This document shows, piece after piece, positions 43,098-51,997 of a stretch of 64,000 nucleotides of DNA. The notes below the pieces were generated by a model. The model had not been told where the DNA came from, searched no databases, and saw only the letters and a program-made list of their open reading frames with translations. Numbering within the stretch: the stretch's first letter is position 1; every line of letters begins with the position of its first letter. Location: positions 110,641 through 174,640 of the forward strand of contig DUOH01000044.1 in the NCBI GenBank assembly GCA_012838955.1. Direction: 5' to 3'. The translations under genes and the position numbers were made by a program. This DNA comes from Bacillota bacterium (GTDB lineage Bacteria; Bacillota; UBA4882; UBA10575).

Positions 43098-43705
43098 TTG
43101 CCATGCTAACCGGAAGGGTTCAACAAGTTGCCGGAGACTTTTCCATCATCAACGTGGGCGGGGTAGGGTTCCAGGTGTATATGCCTTTGAATTCCTTGGA
43201 AGAATTGACCCGTTGTGATGAGGAAGTGATCATCTATACATATCTAAGCCACAAAGAGGACGCTATGACTTTATATGGATTTCTGCGTCCGGAGGACAAG
43301 TCCTTATTTCAACTGATCATCAGTGTATCCGGGATTGGTCCCAAAACTGCGCTCAATATTTTATCCTTTCTTCCCGCCGATGACTTCCGGCGAGCGATCC
43401 TCAATGAAGAAACTAAAGCACTAACCAAAGCGCCGGGGGTTGGCCTGAAGTCCGCTCAGAGACTGATTTTGGAGTTAAAATCGAAGATTGCTAAAACCGT
43501 AACCACTGAGGAGCGGGCGGAGCTTACCGCGATCACCGGAGGGACGGAAGGCAGACAACTCGTGGAAGACGCGACAGCGGCTTTGATCGCTTTGGGCTAC
43601 CCAATGGCGGAAGCCACCGAAGTAGTAAAAAAAGTTTGGCAAGGCAATCCCAACCAGAAAGTTCCTGACTTAGTGCGGAATTCCTTAAAACATTTAATGC
43701 GATAA
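43094..43705 (+). CDS. ruvA: Holliday junction branch migration protein RuvA
   Basis: 203 residues from the TTG at 43094 (MIAMLTGRVQQV), which shares bases with the ruvC stop; the ATG at 43103 is the alternative. An OB-fold N-terminus, two helix-hairpin-helix motifs (VSGIGPKTALNIL and APGVGLKSAQRLILELK) and a C-terminal RuvB-contacting domain (DATAALIALGYPMAEATEVVKK) are complete. It binds four-way junctions and loads RuvB. Confidence 0.96.
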   Translation: MIAMLTGRVQQVAGDFSIINVGGVGFQVYMPLNSLEELTRCDEEVIIYTYLSHKEDAMTLYGFLRPEDKSLFQLIISVSGIGPKTALNILSFLPADDFRRAILNEETKALTKAPGVGLKSAQRLILELKSKIAKTVTTEERAELTAITGGTEGRQLVEDATAALIALGYPMAEATEVVKKVWQGNPNQKVPDLVRNSLKHLMR

Positions 43706-43986
43706 GATCTTACCGGACCGGTGTAACTAGCGAAAATATGAAGCCGGAGGCTTCAACCTGTCCGTACATTACTTTGACCGCTCAAATACTGAAGCAGGAG
43801 AGGTTGGAGATTAATTGTTTTGACCTTCATCTGTGATCATGATTTAATAACAGTGTAAGAAAGGATCTTCGTCCTCTGTGCATACCCCCGGCTAAAGGCC
43901 CATTCATGACGACAGTCCACAGAGGATAAGATTTATACGAGCGACAAAGGAATCTGTTGCTTAGTATTTATGGGATGTGTGAATAA

Positions 43987-45027
43987 ATGGAAGAAGCACG
44001 TTTTGTCTCACCTGAAATCTGCTCCGGCGATGTGGAGCTGGACACCACGCTCCGACCCAAAAGAATGGATGACTATATCGGCCAGTGCAAAGTCAAGGAG
44101 AACCTCAAGATCTTCATAGAGGCCGCCCGAAACCGGCAAGAATCCTTGGACCATGTGCTTTTATATGGTCCGCCGGGTCTGGGCAAGACTACACTGGCCC
44201 ATATCATCGCTGCTGAACTGGGGGTACAGATCAGGGTTACCTCCGGTCCGGCCATTGAACGCCCTGGTGACTTGGCGGCGATTCTAACCAATCTGGAACC
44301 CAAAGACGTTTTATTTATCGATGAAATACACCGGTTGCATCGATCGGTGGAGGAGATCCTTTATCCAGCCATGGAAGACTTTGCTCTGGACATCATCATC
44401 GGAAAGGGGCCCAGCGCGCGAACGGTCAGGATTGACTTGCCGCGCTTCACTTTGGTCGGCGCCACCACCAGAGCGGGGTCTATATCCGCGCCTTTGCGGG
44501 ATCGGTTTGGCATCATCAGTCGGCTGGATTTTTATGACGCCGCTGATCTGCAGAAGATTATCATCCGCGCCGCGTCTCTTCTGAACATTCCCATTGAGGA
44601 AGATGGGGCTAAGGAGTTGGCGAGCCGGGCCAGAGGAACGCCCCGGATCGCGAACCGGCTGCTCAAGAGGGTGAGAGATTTTGCACAAGTCAAAGGAGAC
44701 GGGGTTATCTCCGCCGACTTGGCCGATAAAGCCCTATCTATGCTGGAAGTGGATGAAAAGGGCTTGGATCGAGTGGACCGGCTCTTACTGGAGACGATTA
44801 TTCAGAAGTTCGACGGGGGTCCGGTGGGTGTGGAGACCCTAGCCGCCGCCACTCAAGAAGCCATGGAAACTATTGAGGATGTATATGAACCTTATCTAAT
44901 GCAAATCGGTTTTCTGCAGCGAACTCCCAGGGGGCGCATGACCACCAAACTTGCGCTGGAGCATTTAGGGATGAACTGTACACAGCGTGGAACCGATGAC
45001 CGGAGGCAAGAAAGATTGAATCTATGA
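43987..45027 (+). CDS. ruvB: Holliday junction helicase RuvB
   Basis: 346 residues from the ATG at 43987; the upstream site (GGGATG) is weak. It has [12 protein letters not shown], Walker [13 protein letters not shown], Walker [10 protein letters not shown], sensor GATTRAG, arginine-finger region PLRDRFGI, and a C-terminal winged helix ([12 protein letters not shown]). A hexameric AAA+ motor for branch migration. The 281-nt gap after ruvA contains a tall imperfect hairpin (about 43865-43935) that may be regulatory or end the ruvCA transcript. Confidence 0.97.
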   Translation: MEEARFVSPEICSGDVELDTTLRPKRMDDYIGQCKVKENLKIFIEAARNRQESLDHVLLYGPPGLGKTTLAHIIAAELGVQIRVTSGPAIERPGDLAAILTNLEPKDVLFIDEIHRLHRSVEEILYPAMEDFALDIIIGKGPSARTVRIDLPRFTLVGATTRAGSISAPLRDRFGIISRLDFYDAADLQKIIIRAASLLNIPIEEDGAKELASRARGTPRIANRLLKRVRDFAQVKGDGVISADLADKALSMLEVDEKGLDRVDRLLLETIIQKFDGGPVGVETLAAATQEAMETIEDVYEPYLMQIGFLQRTPRGRMTTKLALEHLGMNCTQRGTDDRRQERLNL

Positions 45028-45059
45028 TCAACCCTAATTCTACCGGAAGGAGCAAAGAG

Positions 45060-45614
45060 ATGGAGATCTTGCTTCATACTTGTTGCGGACCTTGCGCCAC
45101 CTATTCCACGGAACATCTGGTGCGGGAAGGTTACAGACCGACCATGTATTATTACAACCCGAATATCCATCCTTTTCGCGAATGGAGACAACGGCGGGAG
45201 GCTGTGCAGACCTTTGCCCAAATCAAAGAGTTACCCCTCATTATTGAAGAAGAATATGATCTGGAAGATTACTTGCGGCAAGTAGTCTTCCATGAAAAAG
45301 AAAGGTGCGGCTATTGCTACCGGCTTAGGTTGGCGAAGACCGCGAAAAAAGCCAAAGCATCGGGGATGGAATGGTTCGGGACCACCCTCCTGATCAGCCC
45401 CTATCAAAACCGGGAACAGATTATCGCCATTGGGAGAGAATTGGCTGCCGAGGCCGGTCTCTGCTTTTATGAGGAGGACTTTCGTCCGGGGTTCCACAGA
45501 AGTCAGGAGATCGCCAAGGAACTGGGTCTGTACAGACAGGGGTATTGCGGATGTATTTACAGTGAATTCGAGCGTTATGCCAAGAAAAGAAACAGACCAA
45601 AACCGAGAGAGTGA
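45060..45614 (+). CDS. queH: Epoxyqueuosine reductase QueH
   Basis: 184 residues from the ATG at 45060, placed by GGAAGGAGC 8 nt upstream; an ATG overlapping the ruvB stop (45024) also exists. Cysteine signatures are HTCCGPCATY (Cys8, Cys9, Cys12), ERCGYCYRLR (Cys83, Cys86) and a late YCGC. It is the non-cobalamin enzyme for the last step of queuosine tRNA modification, replacing QueG. It follows ruvB, as in many anaerobes. Confidence 0.93.
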   Translation: MEILLHTCCGPCATYSTEHLVREGYRPTMYYYNPNIHPFREWRQRREAVQTFAQIKELPLIIEEEYDLEDYLRQVVFHEKERCGYCYRLRLAKTAKKAKASGMEWFGTTLLISPYQNREQIIAIGRELAAEAGLCFYEEDFRPGFHRSQEIAKELGLYRQGYCGCIYSEFERYAKKRNRPKPRE

Positions 45615-45630
45615 GAAAGGAAGAGATGCT

Positions 45631-45858
45631 ATGGAAAGTCCGTTTGCAGGATTGGGAAGAGTCTTGGTGATCTGTGGAGGAGTGCTTATCCTGGCCGGAC
45701 TCCTGCTTTATCTGGGAGGCAGAATGCCCGGACTTGGTCGACTTCCCGGTGACTTTGTGTTTAAAAAAGGAAATGTCACCGTCTATCTGCCTTTCGGTAC
45801 CTGCCTCCTCCTGAGTATTATCCTCACTATCTTGTTTTCACTCTTTTCCAGGAGGTAA
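45631..45858 (+). CDS. DUF2905 small membrane protein
   Basis: 75 residues from the ATG at 45631, after AAAGGAAGAG; the frame is open far upstream within queH but unsupported there. Two membrane helices flank the family signature GGRMPGLGRLPGDFVFKKGNVTVYLP. Function unknown; the family often neighbours ruvB/queA/queH genes. It ends 2 nt before recO. Confidence 0.88.
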   Translation: MESPFAGLGRVLVICGGVLILAGLLLYLGGRMPGLGRLPGDFVFKKGNVTVYLPFGTCLLLSIILTILFSLFSRR

Positions 45859-45860
45859 AG

Positions 45861-46625
45861 ATGAGTTTAGTTCAGACTGAAGGCATCGTCCTTAGGAGTA
45901 GACCTTTCGGTGAAGCTGATAAGGTCTTGACGATCTTCTCCAAAGATCACGGAAAAATAGAAGCGGTAGCCAAAGGAGCGCGGCGTCCCCGTAGCCGTTT
46001 GGTGGGCGCCGCGCAACCCTTTTCCTATCTAAAAATCCTTTTATTCACCGGCAGAAGCTTGGATCAACTGAGTCAAGCCGAGATCATCAAATCATTCAGC
46101 GCGCTCCGTAACGACTTGACCCAGATGGCCTATGCTTCTTACTGGAGTGAGTTGGTGGATTCTTTTCTGCCGTGGCGGGAACCCAATCCCGAACTCTTCC
46201 TCTTCTTCCTGGCCGGCTTGGTTGTGCTGGAGAAGACGGAAGACCCTGTCCTGATTTCCAGAGCCTTCGAATTGCGCCTCCTTTTTTATTTGGGCTATCT
46301 TCCGACTTTGGATACTTGCGCGCACTGCGGCGCTCCGTTGGACACCGGAGATAAAAAAGCGGTCAGCGCCGGGTTTTCTCCGGAGGAAGGTGGACTGATC
46401 TGTGCCAGATGTCTACCGGAGCTTCTGATGAATCCGGTATTCCTCTCCGCGCAAGAAATATTAATCATGAAAAATCTACTCACTACTGATCTGAGGAGAG
46501 TCAGTCAGCTGAAGATCTCTCAGGATACCATAAAAGAGCTGGGTAGAGCCTTGCGCTTATTCATTGAATACCAAGCGGATAAACCCTTAAAATCCCTGCT
46601 TTTTCTGGAATCCCTTGAAGGATGA
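45861..46625 (+). CDS. recO: DNA repair protein RecO
   Basis: 254 residues, ATG after AGGAGGTAAAG. An N-terminal OB fold (QTEGIVLRSRPFGEADKVLTIFSKDHGKIEAVAKGARRPRS) is followed by a helical domain with a zinc finger, Cys153, Cys156, Cys181 and Cys184. It anneals single strands and helps RecR load RecA in the RecFOR pathway. Length is typical. Confidence 0.95.
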   Translation: MSLVQTEGIVLRSRPFGEADKVLTIFSKDHGKIEAVAKGARRPRSRLVGAAQPFSYLKILLFTGRSLDQLSQAEIIKSFSALRNDLTQMAYASYWSELVDSFLPWREPNPELFLFFLAGLVVLEKTEDPVLISRAFELRLLFYLGYLPTLDTCAHCGAPLDTGDKKAVSAGFSPEEGGLICARCLPELLMNPVFLSAQEILIMKNLLTTDLRRVSQLKISQDTIKELGRALRLFIEYQADKPLKSLLFLESLEG

Positions 46626-46679
46626 TGGTATGATCCTCCTGTTTTACTGGGTACGATAGTGACAGGAGGTGAGAGATTT

Positions 46680-47072
46680 ATGAGCGACGAACTGTTGAAA
46701 AAGATCGATGAAATCAGAACCAGATTCGATGTTACTTATGAGCAGGCCCGCCAGGCTTTGGCCCATGCCGATGGCGACCTGATCCAGGCGATGATTCTTT
46801 TGGAAGAAAGCGCCCGGGAGGAAAGAGGAGAGGAGATCATCCGCAAGATCAAGTACTTTTGGGAGCAGAGCACTAAAATCAGGTTAACAGTTAGTAAAGA
46901 GGAAGAAGTCTTGTTAGAATTTCCGGCTACCATCGGAATACTCGGCGCTGTGCTCTCGCCTAGACTGGCTTTGTGGGGGACAGTAGCTGCCCTGGCTGGA
47001 AAATGCCAAATTCAAGTGGATAGTGCAGGACGGCATAAACAAGAGCCAGGGTCAATTGACAGTTTAGGTTAA
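46680..47072 (+). CDS. DUF4342 protein with UBA-like N-terminus
   Basis: 130 residues from the ATG at 46680, with AGGAGGTGAG 9 nt upstream. Residues 1-45 (LLKKIDEIRTRFDVTYEQARQALAHADGDLIQAMILLEE) form a UBA/EF-Ts-like three-helix motif. Residues about 70-110 are a DUF4342 domain with a hydrophobic segment (ATIGILGAVLSPRLALWGTVAALAG). A family of unknown function common in Bacillota. Its last codons contain the spoIIM promoter. Confidence 0.85.
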   Translation: MSDELLKKIDEIRTRFDVTYEQARQALAHADGDLIQAMILLEESAREERGEEIIRKIKYFWEQSTKIRLTVSKEEEVLLEFPATIGILGAVLSPRLALWGTVAALAGKCQIQVDSAGRHKQEPGSIDSLG

Positions 47073-47084
47073 TCTTGTTATACT
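47056..47084 (+). promoter_or_regulatory. Sigma-A promoter upstream of spoIIM
   Basis: TTGACA, 17 nt, TATACT, overlapping the end of the DUF4342 gene. The leader of about 130 nt contains a CTCTC/GAGAG hairpin (47164-47181). Confidence 0.78.
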
Positions 47085-47220
47085 TTTTTTATTGATGCTT
47101 TTTTTAAGACAGTGTACGTCCATGGGGGCATCTCATCCTGGAATATGCTCAGGCCTTTTCCACCTCTCGTTCTGTAGAGAGCGAGGGGTATTTCTTCATG
47201 GTGATTGGCAGGTGTAAGCA

Positions 47221-47826
47221 ATGACTCTTCATAAACCCGCGTTCACGCGAGCATACCGACTCACCTTTGCTTTGTCGCTTTTTTCCTTTATTATCGGCGC
47301 CGCCTTTGGCTATGGCTTCTGGCAAGAGAACCCGGAGCTTGTAAAATCTTTTCTGCACGGCTTATTAGAACAGTTACAGGAGTTAACGGAGAAGATCAAT
47401 AGATCTTCCTGGTTTGGTCAGGCCTTGATTATCTTCCTGAACAACCTGAGGGTTTCTTCATTAATGATTTTTTTAGGCGGAATCTTCCCTTTCCTTCCGT
47501 TACTGATCACCTACTCAAACGGCATGTTCATTGGAATCATGGCTGCCTATATCGGCGCCAATCAGCAGATAACCACAGAAGCCTTTATTATTAGCCTGCT
47601 TCCGCACGGCGTTTTTGAAATACCCGCCTTCGTTCTGGCCAGCGCGGTGGGGGTGGTCTGGGGAACCAGGAACTGGCTTAAGTGGCTGGATATCCGGAAA
47701 TCCCCTGGTTTCCTGCAAAATATGAAGAACGGCCTATCTTTCTTCCCCGTCATTCTGTTTTTGTTATTTATCGCCGCCTTGGTTGAAGTCTTAATCTCTC
47801 CTTCTTTATTACCGGCGCCGATATAG
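47221..47826 (+). CDS. spoIIM: Stage II sporulation protein M family membrane protein
   Basis: 201 residues, ATG with GGCAGGTG upstream. About five membrane helices and the family motifs FLNNLRVSSLMIFLGGIFPFLPLLITYSNGMFIG and LLPHGVFEIPAFVLASAVG are present. In B. subtilis SpoIIM is part of the DMP complex that thins septal peptidoglycan during engulfment. The consensus vegetative promoter suggests the protein is not restricted to sporulation here, so it may be a broader SpoIIM-family member. The glycyl-tRNA synthetase gene follows after 24 nt. Confidence 0.85.
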   Translation: MTLHKPAFTRAYRLTFALSLFSFIIGAAFGYGFWQENPELVKSFLHGLLEQLQELTEKINRSSWFGQALIIFLNNLRVSSLMIFLGGIFPFLPLLITYSNGMFIGIMAAYIGANQQITTEAFIISLLPHGVFEIPAFVLASAVGVVWGTRNWLKWLDIRKSPGFLQNMKNGLSFFPVILFLLFIAALVEVLISPSLLPAPI

Positions 47827-47850
47827 GAATAATCTTGAGGAGGTAAAATC

Positions 47851-49167
47851 ATGGCAAACGAAGTACGAGCCACAACTACAATGGAAAAAATAGTCTCCCT
47901 GGCCAAGCGAAGAGGGTTCATCTTCCCCAGCAGTGAAATCTACGGTGGATTAAACAGTTGTTGGGACTACGGCCCCTTGGGAGTGGAGCTTAAGAATAAT
48001 GTGAAACGGGCTTGGTGGAAGGCCAATGTCCAAGAACGTGATGACCTGGTTGGTCTTGATGCCGGTATTCTCATGCACCCTCGCGTCTGGGAGGCCAGCG
48101 GTCATCTGGAAGGATTTACCGATCCTCTGGTTGACTGTAAAAACTGCAAACAACGGTTTCGAGCAGACCATCTCACCACCGAACGTTGCCCGGAGTGTGG
48201 CGGCGAATTAACAGAGGCTAGAAACTTTAATTTGATGTTCAAGACTTATCTGGGCCCGGTAGAAGAGAGCGCGGCTATAGTTTATCTACGCCCGGAGACC
48301 GCCCAAGGAATCTTTGTCAATTTTCAAAATGTCTTAACCACCACGAGAAAGAAGATACCCTTCGGCGTCGCCCAGATCGGAAAGTCTTTTCGTAATGAAA
48401 TCACCCCGGGAAACTTCACCTTCCGGACCAGAGAATTTGAACAGATGGAAATTGAGTATTTTGTCAAGCCGGGGACGGATGAAGAGTTCTACAAACAATG
48501 GGTTGAAGACAGGTTTAAATGGTACATTGACTTGGGAATCACCCCGGAACGTCTACGCTTACGGCCTCATGACCCGGATGAATTAGCGCACTACGCTAAA
48601 GGGTGTTCGGATATTGAGTACTATTTCCCCATGGGCTGGTCTGAGCTGGAAGGGATCGCCAATCGCACAGACTTTGATCTGAAACGGCACTCGGAATTCT
48701 CCGGTAATAAACTCGAGGTCTTTGATCAAGAAACAAACGAACACTATATTCCGTATGTAATTGAACCTTCAGCCGGGGCCGACCGGGCGACACTAGCTTT
48801 TCTCCTGGATGCTTACACTGAAGAACCGGATAAGGATGAGACCAGAGTGGTTCTACGCCTACATCCGGCTTTAGCCCCGTATAAAGTGGGAGTGTTACCG
48901 TTATCCAGAAAAGAACCCCTCGTTAAATTAGCGAAAGAGATTACCGCCAAGTTGCGCCGGTATTGGATGACTGATTACGATGACGCCAAGTCCATTGGCC
49001 GCCGATACCGGAGGCAGGACGAGATTGGCACGCCCTACTGCGTTACGGTTGACTTTGATTCTCTGGAGGATCAGGCCGTAACTATTCGTGACCGGGATAC
49101 AATGGAGCAGACCAGAGTCCCCATTGCGGAATTAGTCAATGTGCTCAGAGAAAAATTAGAGTTCTGA
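47851..49167 (+). CDS. glyQS: Glycyl-tRNA synthetase, homodimeric class II type
   Basis: 438 residues, ATG after GAGGAGGTAAAATC. Class II motifs [24 protein letters not shown], a [13 protein letters not shown]...CPECGGEL zinc-like element, [25 protein letters not shown] and the C-terminal anticodon-binding domain ([16 protein letters not shown]) are complete. It charges tRNA-Gly. It is the single-chain alpha2 type, not the alpha2-beta2 GlyQ/GlyS of Bacillus. No T-box leader is seen; it is spaced tightly behind spoIIM. Confidence 0.97.
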   Translation: MANEVRATTTMEKIVSLAKRRGFIFPSSEIYGGLNSCWDYGPLGVELKNNVKRAWWKANVQERDDLVGLDAGILMHPRVWEASGHLEGFTDPLVDCKNCKQRFRADHLTTERCPECGGELTEARNFNLMFKTYLGPVEESAAIVYLRPETAQGIFVNFQNVLTTTRKKIPFGVAQIGKSFRNEITPGNFTFRTREFEQMEIEYFVKPGTDEEFYKQWVEDRFKWYIDLGITPERLRLRPHDPDELAHYAKGCSDIEYYFPMGWSELEGIANRTDFDLKRHSEFSGNKLEVFDQETNEHYIPYVIEPSAGADRATLAFLLDAYTEEPDKDETRVVLRLHPALAPYKVGVLPLSRKEPLVKLAKEITAKLRRYWMTDYDDAKSIGRRYRRQDEIGTPYCVTVDFDSLEDQAVTIRDRDTMEQTRVPIAELVNVLREKLEF

Positions 49168-49170
49168 ATG

Positions 49171-49220
49171 AAGCTCAGGCCTATTCCACGTTATTAAAAG
49201 CGGAATAGGCCTGAGCTTTC
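49171..49220 (+). terminator. Terminator after the glycyl-tRNA synthetase gene
   Basis: Perfect 17-bp stem AAGCTCAGGCCTATTCC / GGAATAGGCCTGAGCTT with a 14-nt loop, then TC. The stem is very strong but the U-tract is short. Confidence 0.8.
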
Positions 49221-49275
49221 AGATCCTGTTTAATAAATAATTATACTTCACTCCGGTGCCTGTTTCTGGCAAAAA

Positions 49276-49305
49276 TGAACAAAATGGCCGCAGCCATTTT
49301 GTTCA
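49276..49305. terminator. Convergent hairpin terminator
   Basis: TGAACAAAATGGC-CGCA-GCCATTTTGTTCA, a perfect 13-bp stem lying between the plus-strand glyQS and the minus-strand small gene. A/T runs on both sides allow function in either direction. Confidence 0.75.
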
Positions 49306-49315
49306 TGGGAAGATG

Positions 49316-49486
49316 TTACCTTCTGACCTTGGGTCGGAACATATCCAAGACCCCTAGAAGCACATGGGCTAATCCAAAGCCGAGAATACCGGCGCCCAAG
49401 CGTCTACGGCGAAAGAGCGCTCCCAGGCTTGAAACCACGGTCCCTAAGCCAGTCACTAACCAGCTGGTTGTGGTCTTCTTCCTCAT
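49316..49486 (-). CDS. Small conserved-looking membrane protein, 56 residues
   Basis: ATG at 49486 preceded on the minus strand by GGGAGGTG. It encodes MRKKTTTSWLVTGLGTVVSSLGALFRRRRLG, then AGILGFGLAHVLLGVLDMF, with two short hydrophobic stretches separated by RRRR. I recall small Bacillota proteins ending GxGLAHxxLGxxD of unknown role, but cannot name the family. The strong ribosome site and terminators on both sides support a real gene. Confidence 0.6.
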   Translation of the reverse strand: MRKKTTTSWLVTGLGTVVSSLGALFRRRRLGAGILGFGLAHVLLGVLDMFRPKVRR

Positions 49487-49580
49487 GCACACACCTCCCG
49501 TTTTATTCTTGCCTTTTCTGTCAGGGAGCATTCTCGTCCACTCATGTGTGTCGAATATAGAACACCTGCTGGTTGCGGAA

Positions 49581-49621
49581 TAAAACACGCCCCACAAATA
49601 CTGGGGCGTGATCGCTTTTTT
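49581..49621. terminator. Terminator, upstream of the small minus-strand gene and after glgP
   Basis: CACGCCCC / GGGGCGTG with a 9-nt loop. T-runs exist on both strands (TTTTAT on the minus strand, CGCTTTTTT on the plus strand). On the minus strand it lies 16 nt after the glgP stop. Confidence 0.82.
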
Positions 49622-49637
49622 CTTGTTTAAGATTGTA

Positions 49638-51272
49638 TTAAGCTGAGATACTCTCGCCGTCCTTCTCCGCGTAGAGCTTTTCGTAGTAATCGCAAACCAT
49701 CCGTCTGGCTGAGAATTCTTCTGTTGCTACAGTAATACTATTCTTCATCATCTCCTGCCACAACTGCCGTTGGTGGTAGTAGGTGGGAATCACCTGGTTA
49801 TTCAAGGTCGCAAAGAGCGCGTTGAGATCGTGTTCATCCTGGTTCGGCCCTTCATAACCGTCACCGAACTGCCAACCATTGAAGCCGTGCCGACAGCCCT
49901 CCGCCCACCAACCATCCAGTGTGCTCAGGTTTAATAGGCCATTCATCCCCGCCTTCATTCCCGAGGTGCCACTGGCCTCCATCGGCCGGACCGGGTTATT
50001 CAGCCAGACGTCACATCCTCTGGTTAACAATTGGCCGAGCCGCATATCATAATTTTGCAAGAAGATTACGCGGTCCGGAAACTCTTTAGCAAAAGAGACG
50101 ATCCTACTGACCATGTCTTTTCCGCCCTCATCCTGAGGGTGAGCTTTTCCGGAGAAGACTAACTGTACCTTACCTTCCGTAAGCAGGGGCACAATTTTAC
50201 TCCGATCGCGCAGGATCAAATCTCCTCTCTTATAAGTGGCGGCCCGGCGGGCAAAACCAAGCAACAGGGTATCCGGATCCAAAGTACGTCCGGTCTCCTC
50301 CTTAATCTTGGCTAGGAGTCTCTTTTTGTTTTCCAGATGCGGCCCCCAGAGATCGTTGCCCATCCGGTAGGCCCGGTCAATCTCCGGATCCTGCCAGGTG
50401 CCTTGGTGAACTCCGTTGGTAATCGCGATAATAGGGGAGGCTTCGCTCACCCCATGCCACATTTTATTGGCGGTTTCCCCGTGTAAAGCGGCTACCGCAT
50501 TGGTTATGCTGGATAGACGCAGCCCGGCCACGGTCATATTGAACGGATCCCCGCCGATCTTTTTCATCTGTTCATAGTTTAAACCGTTATAAGCGCCTAC
50601 ATAAGATAAGGCTCCGTGGTGATGAGACTCGTTTCCGGCCGGAACCGGAGTGTGAGTGGTAAACACAATACCCTTTCTTACTTGGGCCAAGGCGTCGGTA
50701 AAAGCAACACCTTGACTCATCTTTTCTCTAATCATTTCAATACCGGCTAAGACCGCATGGCCTTCGTTAAAATGATAAACATCCGGTTTAATCCCGAGGG
50801 CGCGTAAAGCCCGGACACCGCCGATGCCCAGAATTATCTCCTGCGCAATTCGGTCATCGCCTGAACCTCTGTACAGACTATGCGTCAGCCACGGCTCTTT
50901 ATTCTCCGGCAGGTCGACGTCGAGAAGATACAGAGGAACATTGCCGAAGTTGTCCGCCAGCCAGACTTTGCAGGTTACAGGGGTATTTTTGATCTGTACT
51001 TCTACTTTTACTCCGGTATCCTTTAAAAAGTCAAAACTGTAATCCCTGGAAACATCGTAAGGCCAGCCCGTATCATTAATATATTGATTGGTATAGCCTT
51101 TCCGCCAGAGAATCCCTACGCCAATCACGGGGAGACCTTCATCATGGGCAGCTTTTAGATAATCACCTGCTAAAACACCTAAACCACCTGAATAGATGGG
51201 GAAATCAGGGTGTAATCCGAACTCCATACAAAAATAGGCCACGGTAGGAAGCAGATTCTTTGTTGCAGACAT
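49638..51272 (-). CDS. glgP: Alpha-glucan (glycogen) phosphorylase, short GT35 type
   Basis: 544 residues from the ATG at 51272 (MSATKNLLPTVAYFCMEFGLH), placed by AAAGGAGG 11 nt upstream. YSGGLGVLAGDYLKAAHDEGLPVIGVGILWRKGY, HFNEGHA, FTTHTPVPAGNE and the PLP-region EASGTSGMKAGMNG identify the short, non-allosteric GT35 group (about 540-600 residues). With phosphate it releases glucose 1-phosphate from glycogen or maltodextrin. It is divergent from the GH13 gene; together they suggest a storage-glucan function. Confidence 0.95.
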   Translation of the reverse strand: MSATKNLLPTVAYFCMEFGLHPDFPIYSGGLGVLAGDYLKAAHDEGLPVIGVGILWRKGYTNQYINDTGWPYDVSRDYSFDFLKDTGVKVEVQIKNTPVTCKVWLADNFGNVPLYLLDVDLPENKEPWLTHSLYRGSGDDRIAQEIILGIGGVRALRALGIKPDVYHFNEGHAVLAGIEMIREKMSQGVAFTDALAQVRKGIVFTTHTPVPAGNESHHHGALSYVGAYNGLNYEQMKKIGGDPFNMTVAGLRLSSITNAVAALHGETANKMWHGVSEASPIIAITNGVHQGTWQDPEIDRAYRMGNDLWGPHLENKKRLLAKIKEETGRTLDPDTLLLGFARRAATYKRGDLILRDRSKIVPLLTEGKVQLVFSGKAHPQDEGGKDMVSRIVSFAKEFPDRVIFLQNYDMRLGQLLTRGCDVWLNNPVRPMEASGTSGMKAGMNGLLNLSTLDGWWAEGCRHGFNGWQFGDGYEGPNQDEHDLNALFATLNNQVIPTYYHQRQLWQEMMKNSITVATEEFSARRMVCDYYEKLYAEKDGESISA

Positions 51273-51722
51273 CTTACGTGATCCTCCTTTAATAATTTTA
51301 AAGAAAAGTAACTGTACAGAGACAGACAACAAAGCTGACGGTAGAAAATTACCGGAAGATAACGTGTGCAAAATAATACCATAATGGAAATACTGAGAAA
51401 AAAACTGAAGATGTCGGTGCTATTACCGCACGTGAAGGGTGAATACGCTTTATGAATCAGGCCAATATAATTTTATAGAATAGATATTATCTGTAACTAA
51501 TTTTTAATATAACATAAAACCAATTGTCAAAAAACCCTTAGTTTTTACCGTTTTCCTCAACAAATCCCAAAAAAGAGGGGATCTTCCCCCTTAGTCTAAT
51601 TATGAAGACAGAGCCACCGTACTGCGATCTCGCATAAAACCCGCTGGCTTATAGACCCGGGGTCAACCGTTCCCCGTGGAAAAAGGAGATTCTTCTCTTA
51701 ATAAATAAAGGAGGGAAGGATA
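51273..51722. other. Divergent regulatory region of glgP and the GH13 unit
   Basis: 450 nt, A/T rich, without a gene. On the minus strand TTGACA (51525-51530) with TTAAAA 17 nt further (51502-51507) is a probable glgP promoter. On the plus strand an AAGAGGGG/CCCCCTT hairpin lies at about 51575-51593, and an AAAGGAGGG site leads into the small gene at 51723. Confidence 0.5.
51502..51530 (-). promoter_or_regulatory. Probable glgP promoter
   Basis: Minus strand TTGACA, 17 nt, TTAAAA. Perfect -35, poor -10. Confidence 0.45.
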
Positions 51723-51941
51723 ATGATGAGAGAATGGTTGTTCATCTTCGTAGTCCTTTTAATCTTTATCGATATCTACCTTTCAGCCTCCGTGTATGTG
51801 GATGCCAAAAAAATAAAAAACCCGGCCTTAGGGGTTCCACCGCAGGTTTGGGGGTTGATTTCGTTTGTCTTTCCGTTAATGGGTTTCTTAGTCTACTGGT
51901 TGATGCACCACTCTACGTTAGCCGGAACAAATCGGAATTAG
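51723..51941 (+). CDS. Small two-helix membrane protein (PLDc_N-like)
   Basis: 72 residues, ATG with AAAGGAGGGAAGG upstream. Helix one is WLFIFVVLLIFIDIYLSASVYVDAKK and helix two is VWGLISFVFPLMGFLVYWLMHH. The pattern hydrophobic-Asp-Ala-(K/R)-hydrophobic-P-FG/PLMGFLVY-hydrophobic resembles the N-terminal membrane module of phospholipase D-type proteins, also found alone as small proteins. Function unknown. It precedes the GH13 gene by 56 nt and may share its transcript. Confidence 0.7.
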   Translation: MMREWLFIFVVLLIFIDIYLSASVYVDAKKIKNPALGVPPQVWGLISFVFPLMGFLVYWLMHHSTLAGTNRN

Positions 51942-51997
51942 CTCGCCTGGGCATACTATGGCCAAATAAAGCAAGTTAGAAAAGGAGTAAATAGGCC

